A DNA stretch of 64,000 nt from Rhizobiaceae bacterium. GTDB lineage: Bacteria; Pseudomonadota; Alphaproteobacteria; Rhizobiales; Rhizobiaceae. The stretch spans positions 186,001-250,000 of the forward strand of contig JARGOX010000009.1 of NCBI GenBank assembly GCA_029233925.1, given 5' to 3'. The notes beneath the pieces are model-generated. The model was not told where the DNA came from. It did no database searches and saw nothing but the letters and a program-made list of their open reading frames with translations. Each line of letters begins with the position of its first letter. The stretch's first letter is position 1. The translations under genes and the position numbers were made by a program. Below are positions 29,626-39,484 of this stretch, in pieces.

Positions 29626-31485
29626 ATGATGCGTATCAAGCTTTCTGCCATATCTTCAAGAAATGCCGCCCGTTTGGCTGGCGCCGTCTGCCTGACGAGT
29701 CTGGCAGCAGGTTGCAGTTCAGATATGTCGCGCTTTCAGGACGGCTTGTTTACCGGAACTGTTCCAAATTCCATCGGTGCCAGTCAGGCTTCGGCAAGGC
29801 CTGCGCCACAACGGGTCAATGCACCCGTATACGCCGCGCCAACCGCCGCGCAGCCCTATCCAGGCGATGTCACGCCTGGCGGCTATGATCGGACTTATAC
29901 CGGCTCGATACCACGAACAGATGTGCGATCTGCACCTGCCTATCCGCCAGCGCCACAGCAGGTGACTTATCAGCCGCAGCCGTCGGTTTATCAGCCTGCA
30001 GTTGTGCGCCAACCCCTGCGCCAGCCGATGCCTGTACAGTCCACCAGACCGGATGTGCAATTGGTGCCTGTGCCCAATGTCGTTGGTTATCCCAAATCCA
30101 ACACCCAAAGCGACAATCAACCTGCGCCCGTAACCAGAACGGTTGGCGTGCCGGTTCACAGTATTCCAACGCCACAATCGGCCAATCGACGTTCCGTCGT
30201 TGCACGCACCCGTGCTGCTGCGCTCCAGCCTTATCCTGCGCAACAGCCTTACCCTGCTCAGCAGCCAGATCCGGTGGTCACCGGAACGACACCCGCGAAT
30301 GCGCCGGTTCAGGCCCCGGATAACGGACAGACATTTAACGGACAGACATTTAACGGACAGGCATCGACGGCCAGCGGCTGGTCAGCTGCCGGAGGAACCC
30401 GCGTGCAGGTCGGTCCGGGTGAAACGCTCTACAATCTGTCGCGTCGTTACGGCGTGCCGGCCAAAGAGATCATGAAGGCGAACAATATTTCGGATCCGTC
30501 GCGTGTCTATGCAGGGCAGGTCGTCGTTATCCCGACCTATGTCTACTCGAACAAAGCACCGGTTTCAGCGCCTGACAACAACCCGACGACACGTGCGTCA
30601 CGTGCCAGCACGGGCTTTGAGGGGCAGGCACAGGCGGGCAATGTTCCCGTGCCAACACCGGCACCTGCAAGGCAGAGAGCGCTTGCTTCGAACACAGTGG
30701 CAAACAGACAGCCGGTTCTGCTACGCAAACCTGCCGCGAATTCGCAGTCATCTGCTGCCGCGGCGCAGGATTCGCGTCCAGCGAACATTCAGGCGGCACC
30801 CGTTCAAGCGGTCCATGTCGGATCTCATTACACCGTGCAGTCAGGCGATTCACTCAGCAAGATTGCGTCACGCACCGGCATATCTGTTGACTCGTTGAAG
30901 AATGCGAACGGACTTGACCAGTCAACAATCCGCATTGGCCAGAAATTACGCATTCCACAGGCTGACGGCAATATCGATACTGTTCGCACCGCCAGTGTTC
31001 CTGTTCAAAAGGGAACGGCATCGAAACCCAGCGCAACTCTTGTGTCAACACCAAGTGGCACAGTGGCCGAACAGTCTGCGGTCAAGGGCAATGCGCCCAA
31101 GGCAACGGGCATTGGCAAACTCAGATGGCCGGCCCATGGTCAGGTCATGAACCAATTCGGTGCCGTCAATGATGGCGCGCGCAATGACGGGATTGATATC
31201 TCACTGCCGCAGGGAACGCCGGTCAAAGCCGCTGAAAACGGTGTTGTTATCTATGCCGGTAGTGGTTTGAAGGAATATGGCAACACGGTGCTGGTGCGTC
31301 ACGATAATGGATTGGTTAGTGTTTATGGCCATGCCAGTGAACTGATCGTCCAGCGCGGTGACAATGTCACCAGAGGTCAGGTTGTGGCCCTGTCTGGCAT
31401 GAGCGGCCAGGCCAGTCGGCCAAAGCTGCATTTCGAAATCCGCAAGGATGCCAAGCCGGTCAATCCGATCACCTATCTCGAATAG
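29626..31485 (+). CDS. LysM/LytM (M23) lipoprotein, DipM/NlpD-like, probably catalytically inactive
   Basis: A 619-residue outer-envelope protein. A signal with lipobox LAAGC is followed by a long Pro/Gln-rich stretch, two LysM peptidoglycan-binding domains (about residues 260-304 and 400-445) and a C-terminal LytM/M23 domain (about 500-619). Of the usual M23 zinc and catalytic residues, Asp524, His569 (VYGHA) and His602 (LHFEIR) remain, but the first metal His is Asn520 (NDGID) and the first His of the HxH pair is Lys600. This loss matches non-enzymatic amidase activators (NlpD, EnvC, Caulobacter DipM). The location after surE-pcm is conserved in Rhizobiales. Short repeats occur at 30226-30264 and 30331-30360. 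Confidence 0.85.
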   Translation: MMRIKLSAISSRNAARLAGAVCLTSLAAGCSSDMSRFQDGLFTGTVPNSIGASQASARPAPQRVNAPVYAAPTAAQPYPGDVTPGGYDRTYTGSIPRTDVRSAPAYPPAPQQVTYQPQPSVYQPAVVRQPLRQPMPVQSTRPDVQLVPVPNVVGYPKSNTQSDNQPAPVTRTVGVPVHSIPTPQSANRRSVVARTRAAALQPYPAQQPYPAQQPDPVVTGTTPANAPVQAPDNGQTFNGQTFNGQASTASGWSAAGGTRVQVGPGETLYNLSRRYGVPAKEIMKANNISDPSRVYAGQVVVIPTYVYSNKAPVSAPDNNPTTRASRASTGFEGQAQAGNVPVPTPAPARQRALASNTVANRQPVLLRKPAANSQSSAAAAQDSRPANIQAAPVQAVHVGSHYTVQSGDSLSKIASRTGISVDSLKNANGLDQSTIRIGQKLRIPQADGNIDTVRTASVPVQKGTASKPSATLVSTPSGTVAEQSAVKGNAPKATGIGKLRWPAHGQVMNQFGAVNDGARNDGIDISLPQGTPVKAAENGVVIYAGSGLKEYGNTVLVRHDNGLVSVYGHASELIVQRGDNVTRGQVVALSGMSGQASRPKLHFEIRKDAKPVNPITYLE

Positions 31486-31508
31486 AGACACTCCAGTCTC
31501 CAGGAGAA

Positions 31509-31548
31509 AAACCGGGTCGGCGCGTTCCCTGCAGACCCGGTTTTTTTT
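31509..31548 (+). terminator. Rho-independent terminator after the LysM/LytM gene
   Basis: A GC-rich stem (ACCGGGTC at 31511-31518 pairing with GACCCGGT at 31534-31541) runs straight into eight T residues, 23 bases after the stop codon. It closes the long plus-strand run ending with the LytM gene and also separates it from the convergent ATPase gene. Confidence 0.9.
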
Positions 31549-31640
31549 CGTCTGGCGTTTGGTGGATGCAATTCGATTATGAGGGCAAACTGGTGGAAGC
31601 CCACAGAGATGGTTTTGCCTCATGCAGGCGGTCGTCTTGT

Positions 31641-32519
31641 CTATGATGGGAAATGTATGCCCAGTCGTCCACCCAGGTCCTGAATGAATTGCCAGGCGAC
31701 ACGACCTGAGCGCGCACCTCTGGTGGTTGACCATTCCAGGGCTTGCGCGCGCAATTCATCCTTGTCGATATCAATGGCAAAATGTTGCGCATAGCCGCTG
31801 ACCATATCAAGATATTCATCCTGACTGCATTTGTGAAACCCCAGCCAGAGGCCAAAACGGTCGGATAGAGAGACTTTTTCCTCGACAGCTTCTGATGGGT
31901 TGATTGCCGTGGAACGTTCATTTTCCATCATGTCGCGCGGCAGCAGGTGACGCCGGTTTGATGTCGCATAGAATACGACATTCTCCGCCCGGCCTTCCAG
32001 ACCGCCCTCAAGTGCAGCTTTCAGCGACTTGTAGGTCGTGTCGTCATTGTCAAATGACAAATCGTCACAAAACAGAATGAACCGCTCCTGACGATTCCTC
32101 AGCAGAGCCATCAGCTGCGGCAGGCTGTCGATGTCCTCGCGATGTATCTCTATGAGCTTCAAGGGATGCGCGGCATCGGGTTCGGACTGAACAATGTCTG
32201 CATGGGTTGCCTTGACCAGTGAAGACTTACCCATGCCACGCGCGCCCCAGAGCAGAACGTTGTTGGCCGGCAGGCGATCAGCGAAGCGTTTGGTGTTCTC
32301 ATGCAATATGTCGCGGACCCGATCGACGCCACGAATGAGGCTGATCGCAACGCGATTGGGATGGGAAACCGGCTGGAGAAAAGCGCTACCGGGTTCCCAG
32401 ACAAAACAGTCTGCGGCGGCGAAGTCGTTGTCGATCGGATTGGGACCGGAAAGGCGCTCGACCGCCGTCGTCAGCCGTTTGATCTCTTCAAGCAAATTTT
32501 GTAGTAAAGCTTCGTTCAC
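31641..32519 (-). CDS. AAA-type ATP-binding protein, DUF815 family
   Basis: A 292-residue P-loop ATPase of unknown role. Walker A is LLWGARGMGKSSLVKA and Walker B FILFCDDLSF, with a sensor-like FYATSNRRHLLP and a C-terminal helical lid. The start is taken as GTG at 32519 (NEALLQNLLEEIKR...), with GAGGA seven bases upstream; the open frame upstream has no family resemblance. It is convergent to the LytM gene and divergent from yajC, the usual rhizobial arrangement. Function is not established. Confidence 0.88.
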   Translation of the reverse strand: MNEALLQNLLEEIKRLTTAVERLSGPNPIDNDFAAADCFVWEPGSAFLQPVSHPNRVAISLIRGVDRVRDILHENTKRFADRLPANNVLLWGARGMGKSSLVKATHADIVQSEPDAAHPLKLIEIHREDIDSLPQLMALLRNRQERFILFCDDLSFDNDDTTYKSLKAALEGGLEGRAENVVFYATSNRRHLLPRDMMENERSTAINPSEAVEEKVSLSDRFGLWLGFHKCSQDEYLDMVSGYAQHFAIDIDKDELRAQALEWSTTRGARSGRVAWQFIQDLGGRLGIHFPS

Positions 32520-32699
32520 GTCTGTTTCCTCTTGGTCGCGTGTCGCGGGTGCGGTAGCACGATGGCACAGGCACGAAAAGGGGGCGAGGAAATACGTCGG
32601 TTGTTGCATTACCAGCCGCGACACTATATCTGCCTGAGCAAATGGTGGTTTTATCCCCGTGAATTCAACGAGTCGAATAATTCTCTTAAGGAGCTACGC

Positions 32700-33041
32700 A
32701 TGTTTGTAACACCGGCATATGCCCAGGGTTTTGGCGGAGGCGGCAGCGAAATGCTGATGTCTATCATGCCGTTCATTCTGATTTTTGTGGTTATGTATTT
32801 TCTCATTATCCGCCCGCAGAGAACGCAGGCCAAGAAACGCCAGGAAATGCTCAATAATGTGCGTCGTGGCGACCAGGTTATCACCGGCGGCGGGATTTCC
32901 GGCAAGGTGACCAAGGTTATTGATGAGAGCGAAGTCGAAGTCGAGATTGCCGACGGTGTGCGAGTCAAGGTTCTGCGGGCAATGCTTGCCGAAGTCAGGG
33001 TCAAGGGCGAGCCGGTCAAGGAACCTGTACAGAAAAAATAA
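32700..33041 (+). CDS. yajC: Preprotein translocase subunit YajC
   Basis: Small accessory protein of the Sec holotranslocon. The product (113 residues) has one membrane helix (MPFILIFVVMYFLIIRPQ) directly followed by RTQAKKRQEML and the GDQVITGGGISGKVTKV beta domain. ATG at 32700 with AAGGAG eight bases upstream is preferred over the longer frame. It lies just upstream of secDF. Confidence 0.95.
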   Translation: MFVTPAYAQGFGGGGSEMLMSIMPFILIFVVMYFLIIRPQRTQAKKRQEMLNNVRRGDQVITGGGISGKVTKVIDESEVEVEIADGVRVKVLRAMLAEVRVKGEPVKEPVQKK

Positions 33042-33135
33042 TGCGTGAATTTGTGGCAGACATGGATCTGCCACGATATTTGCTATGAATGCCCCGTTGC
33101 GCAAAATGCGCCTTGCCTGATGAACTGAGAACCAA

Positions 33136-35703
33136 ATGCTGTATTTTTCCCGCTGGAAAACCACCCTGATCTGGTTTGCAATCTTTGCAAGCGTTGTGTT
33201 TGCGCTGCCCAATCTGCTTTCCCAGCAACAATTGTCCAGTTTTCCGGACTGGATGCCGAAAAAGCAGTTGACTCTTGGTCTCGACCTGCAAGGTGGCTCG
33301 CATATTTTGTTGCGTGTCGAGCGTGATGACATCGTCAAGGAACGCCTTGAGGCGACAGTTGATGACATGCGGCGGTTGTTGCGTGACGCGAGCATTGGAT
33401 ATACCGGCCTGTCAGGCAAAGGCATGGTCGCTCAGGTCAGAATTCGCGATGCGGAGGATATCGAGCAGGCCAAGGAAGTGCTTGCTGAACTCAGCCAATT
33501 GGTCAACGCCGGTTTGCTGAGTGGCGGAACCATCCGGGAAACTGTTCTGGATGAACCGCAGCCTGGACTTATCCAGGTGACCATGACCGAGGAAGGGATC
33601 GATCACCGCATATCCTCCGCTGTGTCGCAGTCCATCGAGGTTGTTCGCCGCAGGATCGACGAATTGGGCACGACCGAACCGGTTATCCAGCGTCAGGGCG
33701 ATGATCGCATTCTGGTTCAGGTGCCCGGGTTCAATGATCCGGAGCGTTTGAAAGACCTGATCAACCAGACGGCAAAATTGTCCTTTCGGCTCGTCGACCG
33801 GTCCATGTCCGTGGAAGAAGCTCTGAATGGACGCCCTCCGGCGACTTCAGAGATTTTTTATTCCAATGATGACCCGCCCATTCCCTATCTCATCCAGAAG
33901 CGGGTGCTTGTCTCCGGTGAAAGTCTGGTTGATGCTCAGGCGGGCTTTGACCAGCGCAACAATGAGCCGGTGGTCACATTCCGCTTCGACACCAATGGTG
34001 CGCAGCGTTTCGGCCAGGTGACGCAGCAGAATGTCGGCTATCCCTTCGCCATCATTCTCGATGATGCGGTTATTTCGGCTCCGGTCATCAACGAGCCGAT
34101 TCTCGGTGGCAGCGGACAGATCTCCGGAAGCTTCTCAGTTGAAACAGCCAATGACCTCGCCATCCTGTTGAGGGCAGGTGCCTTGCCTGCCACGCTGACA
34201 GTGATTGAAGAACGTTCGGTTGGTCCTGGCCTAGGTGCCGATTCCATTGCCGCCGGTGAGACGGCAGGCATTATTGGCGCCATTCTGGTGGTCGGCTTCA
34301 TTTTTCTGGCCTATGGATTCCTTGGTCTGATTGCCAATCTGGCGCTGATTTTCAATGTTGTCATGATCATTGCCCTTTTGACAATTATCGGGGCGACGCT
34401 GACCTTGCCGGGTATTGCCGGTATCGTGCTGACCGTTGGTATGGCGGTGGACTCGAATGTGCTGATCTATGAGCGCATCAAGGAAGAACGGCGCGGTGGC
34501 CGATCGCTGATACAGTCGATTGATGCTGGCTTCAAACGGGCTTTTGGGACGATCCTGGATGCAAACGTCACGACGTTCATCGCCGCTGTCATCCTGTTCT
34601 ATCTGGGATCGGGTCCGGTGCGTGGATTTGCCGTCACCCTTGCCATCGGTATTGTGACGACTGTGTTCACGGCCTTCACCGTTACCCGCTGGATGATTGC
34701 TGAATGGGTGCGCCGGCGTCGGCCAAAAGCATTGCCGAAGGGTGTGCTGACCGACCTGTTCACGGATGCCCATTTCAAGTTCATGTGGCTGCGTCGTACA
34801 ACATTCATCTTTTCCGCAGTTGCAGCTCTTTCCTCGCTGGTGTTGTTCGGCACCTTTGGGATGAACTACGGCATCGACTTCATGGGCGGCTCGATCATCG
34901 AGGTTCAGTCAAAGGACGGTCCGGCGGACGTCGCTGACATTCGTGACCGCCTGTCGAATCTCAATCTTGGTGACATTCAGGTTCAGCAATTTGGTTCGCC
35001 CGAAGAAGTACTGATCCGTGTACAGGCACAGGGTGCCGGTGAAAATGCCGAACAATCCGTCATCATCAAGGTGCGCTCAGATCTTGAGAGCGATTATGAT
35101 ATACGCAGGGTTGAAGCGGTCGGTCCCACAGTTTCGGGTGAGCTGGCACGCGCCGGCAGTATTGCGGTTCTGGCCTCTCTTTTCGCTATTCTGATCTATA
35201 TCTGGTTCCGTTTTGAATGGCAGTTTGCGCTGGGTGCCATCATTGCGACCCTGAATGATGTGGTGCTGACGATCGGCATGTTCGTGATTTCGGGGGTGGA
35301 ATTCAACCTTTCCAGTATTGCGGCGGTTCTGACCATTGTCGGCTATTCGCTCAATGATACGGTGGTGGTCTATGACCGTGTGCGGGAGAATTTGCGACGA
35401 TACAAAAAAATGCCGCTTCCCGAATTGCTTGATCTTTCAATCAACCAGATGCTTTCGCGCACTATCTTGACCTCCGTGACCACTTTGCTTGCGCTGGTTG
35501 CACTCTATGCCTTTGGCGGAGAAGTGATCAGGTCCTTTACATTCGCCATGATCTTTGGCGTTGTTGTGGGCACCTATTCATCCATCTTCATTGCTGCGCC
35601 GGTGCTTATTATCTTCAAATTGCGTGGGGCCAGCTTTCAAGTCGGCATGAAAAAGGGCGAGAAATCTGACGCCGAAGAGGATTCCGCGCCGGAAGTGGCT
35701 TGA
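33136..35703 (+). CDS. secDF: Fused protein translocase SecDF
   Basis: A single 855-residue polypeptide combining SecD and SecF, which use the proton gradient to help pull proteins through SecYEG. The SecD part has the P1 head (LTLGLDLQGGSHILLRVE), the GQISGSF segment and six helices with GMAVDSNVLIYERIKEE. The SecF part starts near residue 545 and has NYGIDFMGGSIIEVQ and GYSLNDTVVVYDRVREN. The fusion is known in several alphaproteobacteria and some Gram-positives. It is followed four bases later by the Mth938-domain gene. Confidence 0.96.
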   Translation: MLYFSRWKTTLIWFAIFASVVFALPNLLSQQQLSSFPDWMPKKQLTLGLDLQGGSHILLRVERDDIVKERLEATVDDMRRLLRDASIGYTGLSGKGMVAQVRIRDAEDIEQAKEVLAELSQLVNAGLLSGGTIRETVLDEPQPGLIQVTMTEEGIDHRISSAVSQSIEVVRRRIDELGTTEPVIQRQGDDRILVQVPGFNDPERLKDLINQTAKLSFRLVDRSMSVEEALNGRPPATSEIFYSNDDPPIPYLIQKRVLVSGESLVDAQAGFDQRNNEPVVTFRFDTNGAQRFGQVTQQNVGYPFAIILDDAVISAPVINEPILGGSGQISGSFSVETANDLAILLRAGALPATLTVIEERSVGPGLGADSIAAGETAGIIGAILVVGFIFLAYGFLGLIANLALIFNVVMIIALLTIIGATLTLPGIAGIVLTVGMAVDSNVLIYERIKEERRGGRSLIQSIDAGFKRAFGTILDANVTTFIAAVILFYLGSGPVRGFAVTLAIGIVTTVFTAFTVTRWMIAEWVRRRRPKALPKGVLTDLFTDAHFKFMWLRRTTFIFSAVAALSSLVLFGTFGMNYGIDFMGGSIIEVQSKDGPADVADIRDRLSNLNLGDIQVQQFGSPEEVLIRVQAQGAGENAEQSVIIKVRSDLESDYDIRRVEAVGPTVSGELARAGSIAVLASLFAILIYIWFRFEWQFALGAIIATLNDVVLTIGMFVISGVEFNLSSIAAVLTIVGYSLNDTVVVYDRVRENLRRYKKMPLPELLDLSINQMLSRTILTSVTTLLALVALYAFGGEVIRSFTFAMIFGVVVGTYSSIFIAAPVLIIFKLRGASFQVGMKKGEKSDAEEDSAPEVA

Positions 35704-35706
35704 GCA

Positions 35707-36096
35707 ATGAGTAAGGGAATCCAGATACGTGACGCCCATTTTCCGGGCAGGGCACCCATTGACGCTTATGGTGACGGTGGTTTCCGCTTTGCCGATATGT
35801 CACACATTGGGTCGCTGCTTTGTTTGCCGTCCGGGATTCATGGATGGCATGCAACATCGGACAGCGAACTGGATGTTGCGCTGTTTGAGCGGGTCTTTGA
35901 TGAGGCAAATGATATCGAAGTGCTGCTCGTGGGAACCGGTGTTGATCTGAGGCGATTGCCTCAGGTGCTGAAAATCAGGCTGCGTGATGCGAAAATCATT
36001 TCGGATCCAATGAATACGGGTGCGGCGGTCAGAACGTATAATGTCATGCTGGCCGAGCAGCGTGCCGTTGCCGCTGCCCTTATCGCGGTCGAATAG
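35707..36096 (+). CDS. Mth938-like domain protein (NDUFAF3 homologue)
   Basis: A 129-residue protein of the Mth938/DUF498 fold, the family of the mitochondrial complex I assembly factor NDUFAF3. Recognisable parts are DAYGDGGFRFADMSHIGSLL near the start and the LLVGTGVDLRRLP loop, then TGAAVRTYNVMLAEQR. It starts four bases after secDF, a linkage also described for NDUFAF3 relatives. A role in assembling a membrane enzyme is inferred from the family and neighbourhood. Confidence 0.85.
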   Translation: MSKGIQIRDAHFPGRAPIDAYGDGGFRFADMSHIGSLLCLPSGIHGWHATSDSELDVALFERVFDEANDIEVLLVGTGVDLRRLPQVLKIRLRDAKIISDPMNTGAAVRTYNVMLAEQRAVAAALIAVE

Positions 36097-36131
36097 TTCA
36101 ATTTGTTGAAACACACGCCAGGATTCAAGCG

Positions 36132-36989
36132 TTGGCTGATTCACCGATTTCATCGCATGATTTCTGTCTTGCAGCACTGCGCGATGGTGACAGGGACCGT
36201 TACCTCTGCGCGCTGCTGACCCCTGAGCCCAGCCGGGCGGCTGTATCTGCGATTTATGCTTTCAATCTCGAATTGGCACGTGTGCGCGACAATATCTCCG
36301 AGCCAATGATGGGTGAGGTGCGTCTGCAATGGTGGCGAGACCTGCTCGGCGGCAATCCGCATGGTGATATTCAGGCCAACCCGATAGCCGCGGCCCTCCT
36401 GTCAACAATCGAAAAACACCAATTGGCTGCAGCACCCTTTCTCAACATGATAGAGGCACGGCAATTTGATCTGTATGATGATCCGATGCCCGATCGCAAC
36501 GCCTTCGAGGGCTATGCAGGCGAGACTGCATCCGCCGTCATCCAACTGACAGCACAGGTTCTTTCGCCGCAAGGTTCCCGGCAGGTTTCAGAGGCTGCCG
36601 GTCATGCCGGTGTGGCTCAGTTGATTGCCGGCTCACTGCTGCTTATGCCATTGCACAGGGCCCGTGGGCAGATCTATTTGCCGGCAGACATCCTCAGGGC
36701 CAGCGGTCTTGATCGGGACAGTTTTCTGGCGGGTGGGGAAACAAGTGCCATCGCCCAGTCCATATCCGGGTTCGTGGCTCTGGGACGTGAACATCTGGAT
36801 CTGGCGCGCAAAGAAATGGCAGGAATGGATAGGGATTGCTTCTCGGCCTTTCTGCCTGTGTCCAGCGCCCAATTGATCTTTGACAAAGTTGATAAAAACG
36901 GCACCGGCCAATTGTCGAAACCAGTCACAGTGCCCCAATGGCGCAGGCAACTGCGTTTCTGGCGCTCTGCACGCCTGGGGCAAATCTGA
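36132..36989 (+). CDS. Phytoene/squalene-synthase-like protein (NDUFAF6-type)
   Basis: A 285-residue isoprenoid-synthase-fold protein. AIYAFNLELARVRDNISEPM and RLQWWRDLLGG correspond to the region where true synthases carry DxxxD, and here the aspartates are not preserved in the canonical form, so prenyl-transfer activity is doubtful. It resembles NDUFAF6-type proteins. The start is TTG at 36132 with AGGA nine bases upstream. Adjacent to the NDUFAF3-like gene, it may share its function. No carotenoid genes are present. Confidence 0.75.
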   Translation: MADSPISSHDFCLAALRDGDRDRYLCALLTPEPSRAAVSAIYAFNLELARVRDNISEPMMGEVRLQWWRDLLGGNPHGDIQANPIAAALLSTIEKHQLAAAPFLNMIEARQFDLYDDPMPDRNAFEGYAGETASAVIQLTAQVLSPQGSRQVSEAAGHAGVAQLIAGSLLLMPLHRARGQIYLPADILRASGLDRDSFLAGGETSAIAQSISGFVALGREHLDLARKEMAGMDRDCFSAFLPVSSAQLIFDKVDKNGTGQLSKPVTVPQWRRQLRFWRSARLGQI

Positions 36990-37201
36990 AACCATGGCAT
37001 CAGAACTAACTGCAACTGAGGTGTCTTGTCTCGGCAGATGAAATTGAACGTCATGGGCTGTCGTTGGTTGGTTTCAAATTCAATGGTTGATGGCAGTGTA
37101 AATCAGGCGCATTAATTCGATGGGCCTTGAGTGAAAATGAAACAGCGCAAAGTCCCTCAAATTCACACTGACCTGCTTTGGTGAATAGGGAATGCACGGC
37201 C

Positions 37202-38593
37202 ATGAAAAAGCCGCCAATGGAAAATTCGGCACTTGCCAGCGCTTACAATTACGCGGCTGGATATCGCCAGCGCCCTCATACGCTTGATGCAACAGAGGAT
37301 GCCATAGAGCTGCGGCGCAAATTCTGCATTCCTACACCCCAGACCGGCCGTAATGGTAGTGACGTCATTCTCGACCTGATCGCGGCGGCGGAGCCGGGTC
37401 TCGTGGGCAATACGGATCCGAATTTTTTTGCCTGGGTGATGGGTGGTTCGCACACGACAGGCGTGGCAGCCGACTGGCTTACATCGATTTGGGGGCAGAA
37501 CGCAGCAATCTTTCAGACGTCACCGGCGGCGGCCATTGCTGAAGAAGCGGTCGGTGCCTGGGTTCTGGACCTGCTGGACCTGCCTCGAGACAGTTCCGTC
37601 GGGTTGGTTACGGGGGCAACCATGGCCGGTTTTGTCAGTCTGGCAGCCGCTCGGGGTGATGTCCTCGCTCGTGCAGGATACGACATAGAAGAGTGCGGCT
37701 TGCAGGGCGCACCGCTGATCCATATTTATCTGAGCGAAGATGCACATGCATCCAATCTGGCGGCTTTGAGATACCTTGGTTTTGGTGAAGCCAATTTCGT
37801 GTATATCGCTGCCGATACGCAAGGGCTCATGGACAACCAAGCCCTGCAAATTGCCATGAAAAAACAGATTGGGCCAAAAATCGTCATCGCTACAGCCGGG
37901 CACATCAATTCGGGCGGTTTCGATGATATGGACGCGATCGCCAGGGTCTGCAAGGCGCAGAATGCATGGCTTCATGTGGATGGTGCCTTTGGTCTATGGG
38001 CACGCCTGCTGCCGGAAAAATCGCATCTGACAAAATCTATCGACATGGCCGACAGTTGGTCTGTCGATGGGCATAAATGGTTGCAGATTCCCTATGATTG
38101 CGGCTTTGCAATTGTCAGGAATGCACAGGCGCATCGCAAGGCGATGGACATCTCGGCCAATTATCTCAATCGCGGTCCCCATGATGGACGTAACCCGACC
38201 GAGTACAATCCCGAACTATCGCGACGTGCACGCGGGTTTGCGGCCTGGGCAACAATCAACGCCTTGGGTCGCGAGGGCATTGTCACGCTCATTGAGCGCC
38301 ATTGTGCCTGTGCGACGCTCCTGCAGAAACGACTTGCTGGTGTGTCAGCAATCCAGATTCGCAATCATGTGGAACTCAATCAGATCGTCTTGCGCGTGGA
38401 TGATTGTGACGAATCGACTAGAATGCTGGCAAAACGGCTCAATATAAAATGCGGGACATTTGTGCGTACAACGGTTTGGCGCGGAGAAACAGTCTTGCGC
38501 ATTTCAATCATTGAAAACAATACCGACATTGCGACGATCATAAAACTGGCGGACAATATCGAGCGGCTGATCAAAGCAGATCAATGCGAATGA
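37202..38593 (+). CDS. PLP-dependent group II amino acid decarboxylase family protein
   Basis: A fold-type I decarboxylase related to aromatic-L-amino-acid and glutamate decarboxylases. AWVMGGSHTTGVAADWLTS is the substrate-side loop, HVDGAFGLWARL holds the PLP-binding Asp, and SVDGHKWLQIPYDCG holds the Schiff-base Lys (about 292). The ATG at 37202 gives 463 residues; in-frame TTG 37178 is a weaker choice. It stands alone, with a 212-base gap upstream. The substrate is unknown. Confidence 0.85.
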   Translation: MKKPPMENSALASAYNYAAGYRQRPHTLDATEDAIELRRKFCIPTPQTGRNGSDVILDLIAAAEPGLVGNTDPNFFAWVMGGSHTTGVAADWLTSIWGQNAAIFQTSPAAAIAEEAVGAWVLDLLDLPRDSSVGLVTGATMAGFVSLAAARGDVLARAGYDIEECGLQGAPLIHIYLSEDAHASNLAALRYLGFGEANFVYIAADTQGLMDNQALQIAMKKQIGPKIVIATAGHINSGGFDDMDAIARVCKAQNAWLHVDGAFGLWARLLPEKSHLTKSIDMADSWSVDGHKWLQIPYDCGFAIVRNAQAHRKAMDISANYLNRGPHDGRNPTEYNPELSRRARGFAAWATINALGREGIVTLIERHCACATLLQKRLAGVSAIQIRNHVELNQIVLRVDDCDESTRMLAKRLNIKCGTFVRTTVWRGETVLRISIIENNTDIATIIKLADNIERLIKADQCE

Positions 38594-38634
38594 TCCTACC
38601 TTGAATTCTCATGGCCCTTAGCGCATGTCTGGCT

Positions 38635-39480
38635 TTAGATCGAGAGCGAATCATCCGGCAGCAGATCCGGAAAAGTCGCCTGTTTTTTTGCCATCGACGC
38701 CTGGACTGCTTTCATCAGGTCCTCTGCGCGCAACATGCCTGCGTTCCAGGTGGCCATGTAATCGAGACCATCAGCGACGCCATGATCGCGACTATAGGCC
38801 AGATTGCGCTTGATACCGGCAATGGCGAGCGGTGATTTGGTCGCGATTTGCTCCGCAAGTGCCAATGCGTCGGTCATCAATTGCTCACGTGATGGTGAAA
38901 CGCGGCTCAACAGGCCGAAGGTCAGGGCTTCGTCTGCGCTAAAGCGGCGACCGGTATAGGCAAGTTCGGCGACAACGGAGGGTGCAATCAATTTGGGCAA
39001 CCGCTGTAACGTGCCGACATCGGCCGTCATGCCGATATTGATCTCCTCAATGGAAAAAAAGGCGTCGCTGCTGGCCATACGCAGGTCGCAGGCCGTGATC
39101 ATGTCTATTCCACCGCCGATGCAAGCACCGTGGATCGCAGCAATGACCGGGAAGCGGACACGCTCTATGGCCGTGAAGGCCTCCTGAAGCTGCAGAATCT
39201 TGTTACGCAGGGCGTAGGCGGCTCGGGCCGGTTCTGCTTCAAACAAAGATGCAATGGCGGCAAAGGCTGCCAGATCCATGCCGCCGGTGAAATGTTTGCC
39301 TTCGCCGGTCAAAAGAACAGCGCGTACGGTTTCATCTGCTTCCAGCGCGCGCAAGATGCGCGGCAATTCGGTCCAGAACTCCGGTGTCATGCCATTGGCC
39401 TTGTCCGGTCTGTTCATGGCAATCTGTGCGACAGCACCATGGTGATGGACGAGAAAGAAGCTGGATTCCAGATTAATCAC
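38635..39480 (-). CDS. Enoyl-CoA hydratase/isomerase (crotonase) family protein
   Basis: A crotonase-fold acyl-CoA enzyme of 281 residues. The oxyanion-hole segments KHFTGGMDLAAF and IHGACIGGGIDMITACDLR are clear, and FSIEEINIGMTADVGTLQRLP is like dienoyl-CoA isomerases, the Asp in TADVG corresponding to a catalytic position there. The start is read as GTG at 39480, with AGGAG seven bases upstream, just after trmFO ends at 39485, so the two minus-strand genes are probably cotranscribed. Precise reaction unassigned. Confidence 0.85.
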   Translation of the reverse strand: MINLESSFFLVHHHGAVAQIAMNRPDKANGMTPEFWTELPRILRALEADETVRAVLLTGEGKHFTGGMDLAAFAAIASLFEAEPARAAYALRNKILQLQEAFTAIERVRFPVIAAIHGACIGGGIDMITACDLRMASSDAFFSIEEINIGMTADVGTLQRLPKLIAPSVVAELAYTGRRFSADEALTFGLLSRVSPSREQLMTDALALAEQIATKSPLAIAGIKRNLAYSRDHGVADGLDYMATWNAGMLRAEDLMKAVQASMAKKQATFPDLLPDDSLSI

Positions 39481-39484
39481 CACT

